Shown: positions 42,008 to 51,271, counted from the stretch's first letter. The stretch is 59,784 nucleotides of DNA from Ruminococcus sp. (GCA_017542125.1 JAFXXU010000001.1:1-59784); one strand, 5' to 3'. Notes: generated by a model not told the origin, from the letters alone. Made by a program: numbers and translations.

Positions 42008-42814
42008 TCAGGCAAATATCTCGTTGATCCCCGTGAAGCTGACGTACCAATCCACCAGATTGTTACCGTAGAGCGCCGCAACGGCAATGCCCAGCGAAAG
42101 CCAGGGGCCGAATGCAAAGACCGAATCCTTTGTCTTGTACTTGATGATAAGTCCCGCGATAGAACCGGTCACAAGGGCTACCGCCAGGGCTGCAAGGGTG
42201 TTCTGCCAGCCGAGGAACAAGCCTCCGGCGGCCATAAGATATACATCGCCTCTGCCCATCGCTTTGCCCTTTGAGAGAAGCTCGATCAGCAGCAGCGGAA
42301 TGCTTACCACAACAGCTCCGATAAGGCGGTCGGATAACGAAAGATCGTGCTCGGTGTGGTTGAAGGCGTAATACAGTACAGCCATCACCGCTATGAAGAT
42401 CACAACGTAGGTGGAGATCAGCTGCGTGTCCCAATCCATAAAGAAGACTACGATCAGCGCCGAGAATACCAGCGCGGTGATAACGAAGTTCACAGGATGC
42501 AGAAGCACGTTGGTCTTGTATGCCACGAAGACCCAGATCACAGCGTTCAGCGCCTCAACTACCGTGTAGCGGGGAGAGATCTTCGCACCGCAGGCGCGGC
42601 ATTTGCCCTTCAGCAGGCACCAGCTCAGTATAGGGATAAGATCCCGGTGAAGTATCTCGGTGCCGCAGCTCATACAGTGAGAATTGCGCTTGATCAGCGA
42701 TTCCTCCTTGGGCAGGCGATAGATGCAGACGTTCAGGAAGCTGCCCACGCAGGCCCCGAACAGAAACACAAATAGATAAAGAACGCCGTAGTAAATATAG
42801 TATTGCGTACCCAA
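42008..42814 (-). CDS. pilD: Prepilin peptidase / N-methyltransferase PilD
   Basis: A 268-residue membrane protein that cuts prepilins at the G/FTLVE bond and methylates the new N-terminus. The two zinc cysteine pairs, CMSCG and CRACG, lie in the first cytoplasmic loop. The catalytic aspartates are in FMDWDTQLIS and GRGDVYLM. Seven or eight helices are predicted. The start codon follows AAAGGGGGAACTGTTTTG. It is transcribed against the pilus genes from the promoter at 42844-42872, between the pilins and the motor ATPases. Confidence 0.95.
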   Translation of the reverse strand: MGTQYYIYYGVLYLFVFLFGACVGSFLNVCIYRLPKEESLIKRNSHCMSCGTEILHRDLIPILSWCLLKGKCRACGAKISPRYTVVEALNAVIWVFVAYKTNVLLHPVNFVITALVFSALIVVFFMDWDTQLISTYVVIFIAVMAVLYYAFNHTEHDLSLSDRLIGAVVVSIPLLLIELLSKGKAMGRGDVYLMAAGGLFLGWQNTLAALAVALVTGSIAGLIIKYKTKDSVFAFGPWLSLGIAVAALYGNNLVDWYVSFTGINEIFA

Positions 42815-42843
42815 AACAGTTCCCCCTTTAAAGGATTTATTCT

Positions 42844-42872
42844 ATTTTACCACACTTTTTCGATAATTACAA
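42844..42872 (-). promoter_or_regulatory. pilD promoter
   Basis: On the minus strand TTGTAA (42867-42872) and TAAAAT (42844-42849) lie 17 bp apart, about 30 bp before the start codon. Confidence 0.75.
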
Positions 42873-42965
42873 GAGGCTTTTGCCTTTATGCGATATTTTA
42901 TCTCGCCTCGTCCGCAGCGGGTGAGAACAAAGATAATACGATACTGCGGAGAATGGAGTAGATTT

Positions 42966-44639
42966 ATGAAAAACGGACCGATAGGACAGTACCTTGTTGA
43001 AAAGGGAATGATAACCGAGGAACAGCTCCAGCAGGTGCTCCAGAAGCAGAAGGAGTCCAAGGGCAAGCTCTTCGGCGATGTCATCATAGAGCTGGGCTTC
43101 GTCTCAGACGTTCAGTTCACCAAGGTCCTTGCCGAGCGACTGAATGTTGACTACGTCGATCTTGACAATTACAATCTCGAGGCCGATATCGTCAGGAAGA
43201 TACCCGAGGCTGTGGCCAGAAAGTATACGGTAATCGCTGTGGCAAGAATGGGCAAGAGGATGTCCGTAGCCACCAACGACCCCGTAAACTTCTATATCTT
43301 TGAGGATCTGCGTGCTATCACCGGATGCAGCATCTCTCCTCTGCTCTCTACCAAATCTTCCATCAACAGAGCCATAGGTAAGATGTACTCCGAGGGTCAG
43401 GCAGACTCTATCGCCCAGGAGGCTACCAAGGAGAAGGAGGACGAGCTCAACCTTGAGGACCTCAAGGATATGTCCGAGGAGCGTATCGAAAATGCGCCTA
43501 TCGTTAAGCTCGCCACCGCCATCGTCGAGAACAGCTTCCGTCAGGGCGCCACGGATATCCATATCGAGCCCTTCAAGGATATAACCAGGATAAGGATCCG
43601 TGTAAACAGCGACCTTATCGAGCTTATGACCCTTTCTCCCGCACTTCATATCTCGCTCGTTACACGTTTCAAGATCCTCTCGGGTATGAATATCGCCGAG
43701 AAGCGTATCCCTCAGGACGGCCGTATGTCACAGGTAGTTGACGGCACTACAATCGACCTCCGTGTATCCAACCTGCCTATGGTCTACGGCGAGAAGGTCG
43801 TTCTCCGTATCCTCGCCGGCGATGAGTCGGTTAGAAAGATCCAGGATCTCGGTATGACCGACTATAACTATAAGAGATTTGTCTCCTGCCTGAAGGTTCC
43901 CCAGGGCGTTGTTCTGGTAACAGGGCCTACCGGTTCCGGTAAGTCTACCACCCTTTACGCCGCGCTGGGCGAGATCGCCAAGCCCGAGCTCAATGTTATC
44001 ACGGTCGAAGACCCTGTCGAAAAGAAGATCGCAAATATCAACCAGTGCCAGATAAATGAAAAGGCCGGCATGACCTTCGGCGCTGCGCTGAGATCCATCC
44101 TCCGTCAGGACCCTGACATTATAATGATAGGTGAGATGCGTGATACCGAGACCGCCGAGATCGGTATCAGAGCCGCTATCACCGGGCACCTTGTGCTCTC
44201 GACGCTTCATACCAACGACGCAGCCTCAACTGTTACGAGACTTGTGGATATGGGCGTAGACGCCTACATGGTGGCCACCTCTCTTATCGGCGTAGTTGCC
44301 CAGAGACTTACCAAGGTGCTCTGCGAGTGCAAGACCCCCAAGATGTCCAACGATGAGGAAAACGAACTGATGCAGATAGATCATTCCGTTCCCATCTATG
44401 AGCCCGGCAAGTGCCCCAAGTGCAATAATACCGGCTATAAGGGACGTACCGCTATCCATGAGATCCTTCTTGCCACACCTACCATGAAGGAGATCATCGC
44501 CGCGGGCGCCAAGTCCGAGCAGATCCAGGAGCTTGCCAAGAAGGAAGGCTGCCTGCTGCTGAGAGATAACGTTTCCAAGCTCGTTCAGGAGGGCAGGACC
44601 TCTATCAATGAGCTCGTTCGTGTAACCTATGCGGTTTGA
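42966..44639 (+). CDS. pilB: Type IV pilus assembly ATPase PilB
   Basis: A 557-residue extension motor. The N-terminal 150 residues are a GspE_N/MshEN domain with two tandem motifs (IGQYLVEKGMITEEQLQQVL and FGDVIIELGFVSDVQFTKVL). In other systems these bind cyclic di-GMP. The ATPase core has Walker A GPTGSGKSTTL, Asp-box VEDPVEKKI, Walker B LRQDPDIIMIGEMRD and a His box in STLHTNDA. A zinc-finger insertion has CECK and CPKCNNTGYKGR. The ATG at 42966 follows TGGAGTAGATTT; an upstream frame from 42888 is not used. It starts the motor gene pair. Confidence 0.95.
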   Translation: MKNGPIGQYLVEKGMITEEQLQQVLQKQKESKGKLFGDVIIELGFVSDVQFTKVLAERLNVDYVDLDNYNLEADIVRKIPEAVARKYTVIAVARMGKRMSVATNDPVNFYIFEDLRAITGCSISPLLSTKSSINRAIGKMYSEGQADSIAQEATKEKEDELNLEDLKDMSEERIENAPIVKLATAIVENSFRQGATDIHIEPFKDITRIRIRVNSDLIELMTLSPALHISLVTRFKILSGMNIAEKRIPQDGRMSQVVDGTTIDLRVSNLPMVYGEKVVLRILAGDESVRKIQDLGMTDYNYKRFVSCLKVPQGVVLVTGPTGSGKSTTLYAALGEIAKPELNVITVEDPVEKKIANINQCQINEKAGMTFGAALRSILRQDPDIIMIGEMRDTETAEIGIRAAITGHLVLSTLHTNDAASTVTRLVDMGVDAYMVATSLIGVVAQRLTKVLCECKTPKMSNDEENELMQIDHSVPIYEPGKCPKCNNTGYKGRTAIHEILLATPTMKEIIAAGAKSEQIQELAKKEGCLLLRDNVSKLVQEGRTSINELVRVTYAV

Positions 44640-44679
44640 CCGATAGTAATAAAAATCTATATATGGAGGTAAATATCTT

Positions 44680-45750
44680 ATGTCAGTAGATATTAACAAA
44701 ATTCTCGATGAATCGAGAGCACTCGGATGCTCCGACCTGCACTTCACCGTAGGTATCCCCCCGATCGTTCGTCAGGGCGGTAACCTCAGAAAGCTCTCGA
44801 GCTATCCGGATATGACCGAGATCGATATCCTGAAGATCTGCGAGGATATGTGTACCGATAAGCAGCGTCAGTCCATCAAGGATCATATCGATACCGACTT
44901 CACCTTCGTTTCGTCGAGAGGCTTCCGTCACCGTGTCAATGTTTACCGTCAGAGAGGTAATACGGCTATCGCTATCCGTCTGCTGAGAAACGATATCCCG
45001 ACCCTGACCGACCTTAACCTGCCCCCTGTTCTGGCTGAGTTCGCTATGCGTCCCCGTGGACTGGTGCTCGTTACAGGTCCTACCGGTTCCGGTAAGTCCA
45101 CCACGCTGGCCGCTATGATCGACCACGTTAATCTGCATAAGTCCGCGCATATAATCACTATCGAGGACCCTATCGAGTATATGCACGCTCATAAGAGATG
45201 TATGGTAAACCAGAGAGAGATCGGCCCCGACGTTCCCAGCTTCTCGCTTGCGCTGAGAGCTGCCCTCCGTGAGGACCCCGATATCATCCTCGTAGGAGAA
45301 ATGCGTGACTTCGAGACTATCGAAGCCGCCGTTACCGCCGCTGAAACCGGTCACCTTGTTATGAGTACCCTTCATACCACCGATGCGGCTTCCACCATCG
45401 ACCGTATCATCGACGTATTCCCCGCTCACCAGCAGCATCAGATCAGAACTCAGCTTGCATCGGTTCTCGTTGGTATCTGCACACAGACCCTCTGCCGTAC
45501 CCTCGACGGTACCAGCCGTGTAGCCTGCTGTGAGATCCTCAACGCTACCGATAACATCAAGGCTATGATCCGTGACGATAAGGTCCACCTTATCAACTCT
45601 GCTATGCAGACCGGTAAGAACGTCGGAATGCAGACCCTCGACCAGGAGCTTGCAAAGCTTGTTAAGGATAAGAAGATCACCAAGGAGGTCGCTGTCGAGA
45701 AGTGCCTCAACCTGGGCGAGCTCAACAGATTCATTGCTTCTGCTCACTGA
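44680..45750 (+). CDS. pilT: Twitching/retraction ATPase PilT
   Basis: A 356-residue retraction motor. It has the N-terminal PAS-like domain (GCSDLHFTVGIPPIVR), Walker A GPTGSGKSTTLAAM, ITIEDPIEYMHAHK, LREDPDIILVGEMRD and the His box STLHTTDA. The AIRLLRNDIP segment and GQIxTG-like QTGKNVGMQTL region fit PilT. The start follows TATGGAGGTAAATATCTT. It follows pilB by 40 bp. Presence of a retraction motor implies true type IV pili rather than a type II secretion system. Confidence 0.95.
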   Translation: MSVDINKILDESRALGCSDLHFTVGIPPIVRQGGNLRKLSSYPDMTEIDILKICEDMCTDKQRQSIKDHIDTDFTFVSSRGFRHRVNVYRQRGNTAIAIRLLRNDIPTLTDLNLPPVLAEFAMRPRGLVLVTGPTGSGKSTTLAAMIDHVNLHKSAHIITIEDPIEYMHAHKRCMVNQREIGPDVPSFSLALRAALREDPDIILVGEMRDFETIEAAVTAAETGHLVMSTLHTTDAASTIDRIIDVFPAHQQHQIRTQLASVLVGICTQTLCRTLDGTSRVACCEILNATDNIKAMIRDDKVHLINSAMQTGKNVGMQTLDQELAKLVKDKKITKEVAVEKCLNLGELNRFIASAH

Positions 45751-45780
45751 TAGGCAGAGCAAGACCGCATAAGTAAATCA

Positions 45781-45813
45781 AAGCCCGGAAGGCGTACAGT
45801 CCTCCGGGCTTTT
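45781..45813 (+). terminator. Terminator after pilT
   Basis: AAGCCCGGAAGG pairs with CCTCCGGGCTTTT across a short loop (one bulge), 30 bp after the pilT stop. It ends the motor gene pair before the sigma-factor gene. Confidence 0.8.
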
Positions 45814-45892
45814 GAATATTCCGGGAATTTACAGACTGTTAATAACTTTTTTGCCGTTAAAATGCAAGTACAGTATGAAGGGGGGCGAGGCG

Positions 45893-46414
45893 ATGGAAGA
45901 CCGCGAAAAGTATTTCAGCGAACTCTATGAGCGCACGAAGAAGCAGATTTACGACTTTATAGCAGCAAAATGCTTCAATGTCTCGGATGCAGACGATATC
46001 TTTCAGAACACCTACGTTGAGGTGCTGCGCTCCCTGGACAGGCTGCCCTCACCCCCTCAGAACGAGGAAGCCTTCGTCACCCTTATCGCCAAGAGGCAGC
46101 TTACCCGCCACTACTCGGCTGTGCGCAGGCTGAGAGAGCGGATAGCGCTGCGAGATCCCGAGGATGACCTCTCGGATATCCCCGACAGCTTCTCCATCGA
46201 GGACGACCTTGATATCCGTACCACAGCGGAGGAGATCCGCTCCTTCCTGGAGCAGAAGCCTCTGGTGACCCGCAAGGTGTTCTTCCTCTACTATCGCAGA
46301 GGCCTGACGATATCAGAGACCGCCTCGCTCCTGGGGATAACCGAATCCTCGGTCAAGGCCAAGCTATACAGAACGCTATATGAGATAAGAAGAAAATACG
46401 GCAAGGAGGAATAA
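45893..46414 (+). CDS. ECF-type RNA polymerase sigma factor
   Basis: A 173-residue sigma-70 family protein. Region 2 is at the N-terminus: YFSELYERTKKQIYDFIAAK with ADDIFQNTYVEVLRSL. Region 4 holds RGLTISETASLLGITESSVKAKLYRTLYEI, the -35 recognition helix-turn-helix. The ATG at 45893 follows GAAGGGGGGCGAGGCG; a longer frame from 45812 starts in the preceding terminator. It is 2 bp upstream of a membrane protein that is probably its anti-sigma factor or a cognate membrane sensor. The regulon is unknown. Confidence 0.9.
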   Translation: MEDREKYFSELYERTKKQIYDFIAAKCFNVSDADDIFQNTYVEVLRSLDRLPSPPQNEEAFVTLIAKRQLTRHYSAVRRLRERIALRDPEDDLSDIPDSFSIEDDLDIRTTAEEIRSFLEQKPLVTRKVFFLYYRRGLTISETASLLGITESSVKAKLYRTLYEIRRKYGKEE

Positions 46415-46416
46415 AA

Positions 46417-47559
46417 ATGAACGGTAAAGAGCTTATGGATAAGGTATATGATAATAAGTGCGCCGACGAGCTTTCTGCAGAGGAGCTGCTTTCCCGCAGC
46501 AGGAGCGGCGCAAAGCTCAGGCGCAGCTACGGCGGCATCATCGCAGCAGCGGCGGCTGTTGCAGTAGCAGGCGGAGCGGCGGCATTCGTCCTGGCGAACA
46601 GGGAAGATAAGAACCTCGCCGCCGAGCCCCTGACCTCCGCAGAGCCCGCAGCCTCGGTGACGGAGACAGCCACCGCACCGACATATTCAGAGAGTACGCC
46701 GGAGACAGTCCCCGGCAGAGTAACGGAGACGACCCCCGAGGAAGTACCGGAGAGCGTGGGAGTCTCATACATCGACCCCGAGACCGGTGAAGCAAAGCCG
46801 GATGCCTCCGAGGGCTCGATTATGGTGATAACCTCGGAGGTCTATTCCGCCGATGCCCCCACCATAGACATCGGGCTCGAGAACTATACCCATACGGAAT
46901 ACTCCTACGACCCCAACAGGGATAACGACCTGCTGGAAAGGCTGGTGGACGGTGAGTGGCAGGAGGTGCCCCGGCTGGACCGTCAGACCGAATGGGGCTG
47001 TGAATTCGCATACTCCGCCGAGCTGACTCTCGGCCTCGATCCCAGGGATTGGGGCGGCTTCTCCGAGGGGGAGTACCGCTACACCTTTGAGCTCTCAAAG
47101 AAGGGTCAGGAGGCTGATGCAGGCAAGGCAAAGCTGAGCATCGGCTTCACGGTAGTGAGCCCCGAAAGCGTCAAAGACGCAGTCACCGCAGAGGTGGTGG
47201 GCGGCAGCATCCGCAAGGGCGAGAAGGCCACCCTGGTCATCAGAAACAATACAGAAAAGAGCTTCTGGGTAACTCCCCACGAGGACGGCTGCGAGCTGGC
47301 ATTCAAGAAGGGTCAGCTCTGGGTAAGAAAGCTGATGCAGCCCGACCTCGCATTTACCTGCGATATCAGCTTGCTGTCTCCCGGAGCAGAGCTCACATTT
47401 GATATCGACCCCTCCCTCTGGCAGGAGACCACGGAGGGTCAGTACTGTATCAATGTGTATTGCCGCGAGGCGCTGGATGAGCGTGACCCCACCGCCACCC
47501 TGTATTATTCATGGGTGTATGCAGGCGCAATACCCAAAGCAGTATTCACAATAGAATAG
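46417..47559 (+). CDS. Membrane-anchored protein with extracellular Ig-like region, likely anti-sigma partner
   Basis: A 380-residue protein. Residues 1-35 are cytosolic and acidic, a possible sigma-binding segment (ELMDKVYDNKCADELSAEEL). One membrane helix follows at 40-62 (IIAAAAAVAVAGGAAAFVLA). An extracellular Thr/Glu/Pro-rich linker of about 70 residues leads to two beta-rich domains. These resemble the immunoglobulin-like domains found in clostridial surface proteins. It lies 2 bp after the sigma gene. Anti-sigma function is inferred from position, since the zinc-binding ZAS motif is absent. Confidence 0.7.
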   Translation: MNGKELMDKVYDNKCADELSAEELLSRSRSGAKLRRSYGGIIAAAAAVAVAGGAAAFVLANREDKNLAAEPLTSAEPAASVTETATAPTYSESTPETVPGRVTETTPEEVPESVGVSYIDPETGEAKPDASEGSIMVITSEVYSADAPTIDIGLENYTHTEYSYDPNRDNDLLERLVDGEWQEVPRLDRQTEWGCEFAYSAELTLGLDPRDWGGFSEGEYRYTFELSKKGQEADAGKAKLSIGFTVVSPESVKDAVTAEVVGGSIRKGEKATLVIRNNTEKSFWVTPHEDGCELAFKKGQLWVRKLMQPDLAFTCDISLLSPGAELTFDIDPSLWQETTEGQYCINVYCREALDERDPTATLYYSWVYAGAIPKAVFTIE

Positions 47560-47577
47560 AGCAAAGAAAGTTTACAG

Positions 47578-47604
47578 CCCGCAGGAGACCCCTGCGGGCT
47601 TTTT
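47578..47604 (+). terminator. Terminator of the sigma-factor operon
   Basis: GCCCGCAGGAG and CCCCTGCGGGC form a hairpin followed by TTTTTGC, about 20 bp after the stop codon. Confidence 0.85.
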
Positions 47605-47670
47605 GCACAGCATATACCTGGGGCAAAAACAAAATATGTAAAAAAAGCGGCTCAAAGCGCAAATTTGCGT

Positions 47671-47699
47671 TTGACTTATCCACAGAAATGTGTTATTAT
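47671..47699 (+). promoter_or_regulatory. Promoter of the esterase/GGDEF operon
   Basis: TTGACT (47671-47676) and TATTAT (47694-47699) lie 17 bp apart, with the start codon about 50 bp downstream. Confidence 0.75.
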
Positions 47700-47748
47700 T
47701 ATATTGAATTATTGTTTATTTTTATTATTCTTTTCGGAGGTGTTTGCT

Positions 47749-49257
47749 TTGATAAAAGCTGCTGCTGTGTTTTCAAGCAATATGGTGCTGCAAAGAAACA
47801 AGAACGTCACTCTCTGGGGCGAGGCCGATGAGGCCGGTACCGTCAGAGCCGAGATAGGCGGCGTGTCCGCCGAGGGCTCGGTGACGGAGGGGAAGTGGAG
47901 AGTCATCCTCCCCCCCATGCAGGCGGCAGACGGGCTTGAAATGTCCCTCTCCCTGAACGGTAAGGAGTTTCAGAGGTTTTGTAACGTCTCCGTAGGTGAG
48001 GTGTGGCTCTGCGGCGGGCAGTCCAATATGGAGCTGGAGCTCCAGAACGCCGGCGGCGGAAAGGATGAGCTTGCAGCCCTCACCGCCGATATGCCCATAC
48101 GTTTTTACTATACCAATAAGGTGGGCCGTGTCGAGGAAGCCATCGAGGCCGAGAAGAATACCGGCTGGGGCGTCTGCGACCCCGAGGGCTCAAAGGCCTG
48201 GAGCGCCGTGGGATATTTCTTCGCCAAGAAGCTTTCCCGTGAGCTGGGCGTGACTGTGGGGCTCATAGGCTGCAACTGGGGCGGCACCTCCGCCACCAAC
48301 TGGATCGACCGTCCCCATATCGAGGACATAGCCGAGCTCTCTTCCTATATGGAGGAATACAGGCGTGAGACCGAGGGCGTCAGCCTGGAGGATCAGAAGA
48401 AGAAATACGAGGAATACGAGGTCCGCGTGGGCGAGTGGAACAAAAAGGCTCAGGTGTATTACGATCAGGGCATCCAGATCAGCTGGGAGGAGCTTGAAAA
48501 AACTCTCGGCAAGAACCCCTGGCCGGGCCCCCGCAATACCTTCAATCCCTTTGCCCCCGGCAATATGTACGAGGCAATGCTGATGAGGGTCTGCCCCTAT
48601 ACGCTGGCAGGCTTCCTCTACTATCAGGGCGAGTCGGACGATCACCAGCCCCGGAGCTATTATATGCTCTTCACCCTGCTCATCCGCCTCTGGCGCGAGA
48701 AGTGGGGCGACGATGAGCTCCCCTTCGTGTTCGTGCAGCTGCCTGCCTTCAAGTTCGCTCACGACCCCGATTACAAGCACTGGTGCATCATCCGCGAGGC
48801 GCAGATGAGAGCCTTCAGGACAGTGAAGAACACCGGCATAGCCGTAACTCTCGACTGCGGCGAGCTCAATAACATCCACCCCCTGGAAAAGAAAACAGTG
48901 GGCGAGAGGCTCTGCCTCCAAGCCGAAAAGCTGGTCTACGGTATGGACGCCGATGCCTTCGGCCCCCTCTACCGCACCTATAAGACCGAGGGCAGCAGAA
49001 TGGTCCTCTCCCTTGACTATGCCGAGGGCATGACCGCAGGGGAGGGAGGTCTCACCTCCTTCGAGCTTGCCGGCGAGGATAAGAAGTTCTTCCCCGCAGC
49101 TGCGGAGATAAAGGGCAGCGATATAGTCCTCACCTGCAATGAGGTACCGAGCCCCGTCTACGGAAGATACGCCTGGGGCAACTACCCCGAGTTCTCGGTA
49201 TTCGGTAAAAACGGCATACCCCTGGCACCCTTCCGCACCTCAATGAACGACGAATGA
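47749..49257 (+). CDS. Sialate O-acetylesterase family protein
   Basis: A 502-residue SGNH-type hydrolase. The nucleophile block reads LCGGQSNMELE (about residue 88), the oxyanion block IGCNWGGTSATNWID, and the C-terminal Asp/His pair is in NNIHPLEKKTVGERL. The start is a TTG 8 bp after GGAGG; upstream residues of a longer frame are hydrophobic but lack a ribosome site, so a signal peptide is unlikely and the enzyme is probably cytosolic. It removes acetyl groups from sialic acids or from acetylated plant polysaccharides such as xylan. It begins a probable four-gene operon. Confidence 0.9.
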   Translation: MIKAAAVFSSNMVLQRNKNVTLWGEADEAGTVRAEIGGVSAEGSVTEGKWRVILPPMQAADGLEMSLSLNGKEFQRFCNVSVGEVWLCGGQSNMELELQNAGGGKDELAALTADMPIRFYYTNKVGRVEEAIEAEKNTGWGVCDPEGSKAWSAVGYFFAKKLSRELGVTVGLIGCNWGGTSATNWIDRPHIEDIAELSSYMEEYRRETEGVSLEDQKKKYEEYEVRVGEWNKKAQVYYDQGIQISWEELEKTLGKNPWPGPRNTFNPFAPGNMYEAMLMRVCPYTLAGFLYYQGESDDHQPRSYYMLFTLLIRLWREKWGDDELPFVFVQLPAFKFAHDPDYKHWCIIREAQMRAFRTVKNTGIAVTLDCGELNNIHPLEKKTVGERLCLQAEKLVYGMDADAFGPLYRTYKTEGSRMVLSLDYAEGMTAGEGGLTSFELAGEDKKFFPAAAEIKGSDIVLTCNEVPSPVYGRYAWGNYPEFSVFGKNGIPLAPFRTSMNDE

Positions 49258-49288
49258 CCCTGAAATAATTATTTACGGAAGTGATCAT

Positions 49289-51271
49289 TTGAAAACTCGT
49301 AAACGCATCGGGCTGATGATCGTCAACCCCGAGATAATATATCAGAAGCGCGTGATGGAGGGCCTCCTGAAACAGTGCGAGCGCTATGACTACGATATAG
49401 TCAGCTTTTCGCCGCTGGTGGATATCTGGTTCCGCGACAGGCGCTATCTCCGTTCCGAGATGAACATCTGGAACCTTATCAACTTCGACCTTATCGACGG
49501 GCTGATAATCGTTCCTATCTCAATGACCCGCAACGAGGATTACAGCGAGGTCGAAAAGCTCTCCAAGAGCCTTAAGGAGCGCTGTAACAAGCCCATAGTT
49601 TCCATAGACCTGCCCATGGAGGGAGCCGAAGCGGTTTTCACCGACGACGCCCCCGCTTTCCGTGCGATCCTTTCTCATATACTCGATACCCATAAGATCC
49701 CCCCGGAGGAGATATATCTCCTGTCGGGCAGAAAGGGTCTGGAGATCTCCGAGTCCAGGATCCGGGGCTGCCGTGAGGAGCTTGCTGCCAGAGGCATCGA
49801 CCCCTCGCTGTTAAAGGTGCACTACGGCGATTTCTGGTACGCCAGCGGTTCGCGCCTGGCTGATAAGATAATCACCCATGAGGAGCCTATGCCCAGAGCC
49901 ATAATCTGCGGCAACGACTATATGGCCATAGGCCTGGCCAACAGGCTGATCGCCGCAGGCATAGACGTCCCCGGGCAGATCATCGTCACCGGCTACGACG
50001 CCACTATGGACGCCGTGGTAAATGAAATGCCCATAACCTCCTTCGTGCCCCCGGTAAGCGGAACGGCTCAGAGAGCAGTCAATAAGCTCCATAAGCTGCT
50101 GGAGCCCGAAGCCCCCGAGATCCCCGCCGATGAGGTCAGCGAGGAGTACCTCTGCATAGGCGCCAGCTGCGGCTGCCAGACCAACCTGAACTACATCCGC
50201 CATAACTTCGAGCACGCGCTCTATAAGTCCAGCCACGATTATACCCACGGCTTCCGCGCCGACAGCTCGGATATGTCCACCATAACCGAGAGCTATATGC
50301 TGGAAAATATGACCGCCGCCAAGAATCCTGCCGAGTGCCTGGGCTCAGTATTCAACCACACCTATCTGCTGATGCCCTACCACAACTTCTATCTGGTGCT
50401 GCGCCCCGACTGGCTCAACGCCTACCGCAGGATCAGGGACGGCTATCCCGAGAGGATGAGGCTGGTGGTGCACTCCGTCCCCAGCGATGAGGACTCTGAG
50501 GATAAGAACGAGTTCTATGAGGATTCCCCCTCCAGGGATTTCCCCAGCTCACAGATGCTCCCGCAGCTTACCCAGCCCCGGGAAAAGCCCAGCATCTTCT
50601 ATTTCGCACCTGTCCATTTCCAGCAGGATACCCTGGGCTACTGCGTCCTTCAATGCACGCTGGATCAGGAGCTCAAGCTCTCGGCGGTGTTCCGCAACTG
50701 GGTGCGCAACGTCAATAATGCCCTTGAAATGACCAGAGTCCAGAACAGGCTCATCAGCTATTCGCTTTACGACAATATGACAGGCCTCTACAACCGCCGC
50801 GGTATGGACAGGACCTTCAGCCGTATGTGCCGCTCTGCGTCGGACAGAGACAGCTGCTTTGTCTGCGTCATAGATATGAACTGGCTCAAAATGATAAACG
50901 ATAACTACGGCCATCCCGAGGGCGACTACGCCATTATGCAGCTGGCCAGATGCGCCTCCGCCATTGCTTCGGACGATCGCTTCTGCGCCGTAAGAGCAGG
51001 CGGCGACGAGTTCTTCGTTATCGGCATAGGCCAGTTCGATGAGTCGATGACCTATACAAAAAAGGAGCAGCTCCTTAGTTGGATCGAAAGAATAAACCGC
51101 ACCAGCGGGCGCCCCTATAAGATCAGCGCGGGCATAGGCTGCTGCCTGAGAAAGTATTCGCCGGGCGTAAAGCTCGAGGAGCTCATCCACGAGGCGGATA
51201 TGAATATGTATGAACACAAGAAGCTGCTCAAGCAGCAATCCGGCTCGGAGAAGCGGGATAGCAGGAGGTAA
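49289..51271 (+). CDS. Cytosolic diguanylate cyclase with sugar-binding (LacI-type) sensor domain
   Basis: A 660-residue protein in three parts. Residues 1-295 form a periplasmic-binding-protein fold like the sensor half of LacI regulators (KRIGLMIVNPEIIYQKRVMEGLL; ICGNDYMAIGLANRLIAAGIDVP). No HTH, signal peptide or membrane helix precedes it. A middle region of about 200 residues is uncharacterised. A GGDEF domain ends it, with DNMTGLYNRRG and the active site AGGDEFFVIG at about 571. It should make cyclic di-GMP in response to a cytosolic sugar. The start is TTG at 49289 after GGAAGTGATCAT. It follows the esterase by 31 bp. Confidence 0.88.
   Translation: MKTRKRIGLMIVNPEIIYQKRVMEGLLKQCERYDYDIVSFSPLVDIWFRDRRYLRSEMNIWNLINFDLIDGLIIVPISMTRNEDYSEVEKLSKSLKERCNKPIVSIDLPMEGAEAVFTDDAPAFRAILSHILDTHKIPPEEIYLLSGRKGLEISESRIRGCREELAARGIDPSLLKVHYGDFWYASGSRLADKIITHEEPMPRAIICGNDYMAIGLANRLIAAGIDVPGQIIVTGYDATMDAVVNEMPITSFVPPVSGTAQRAVNKLHKLLEPEAPEIPADEVSEEYLCIGASCGCQTNLNYIRHNFEHALYKSSHDYTHGFRADSSDMSTITESYMLENMTAAKNPAECLGSVFNHTYLLMPYHNFYLVLRPDWLNAYRRIRDGYPERMRLVVHSVPSDEDSEDKNEFYEDSPSRDFPSSQMLPQLTQPREKPSIFYFAPVHFQQDTLGYCVLQCTLDQELKLSAVFRNWVRNVNNALEMTRVQNRLISYSLYDNMTGLYNRRGMDRTFSRMCRSASDRDSCFVCVIDMNWLKMINDNYGHPEGDYAIMQLARCASAIASDDRFCAVRAGGDEFFVIGIGQFDESMTYTKKEQLLSWIERINRTSGRPYKISAGIGCCLRKYSPGVKLEELIHEADMNMYEHKKLLKQQSGSEKRDSRR

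Noticed and set aside
44683-45762. 359-residue minus-strand frame opposite pilT
   Set aside because: Exact antisense of a well-conserved PilT; codon bias explains the open frame.
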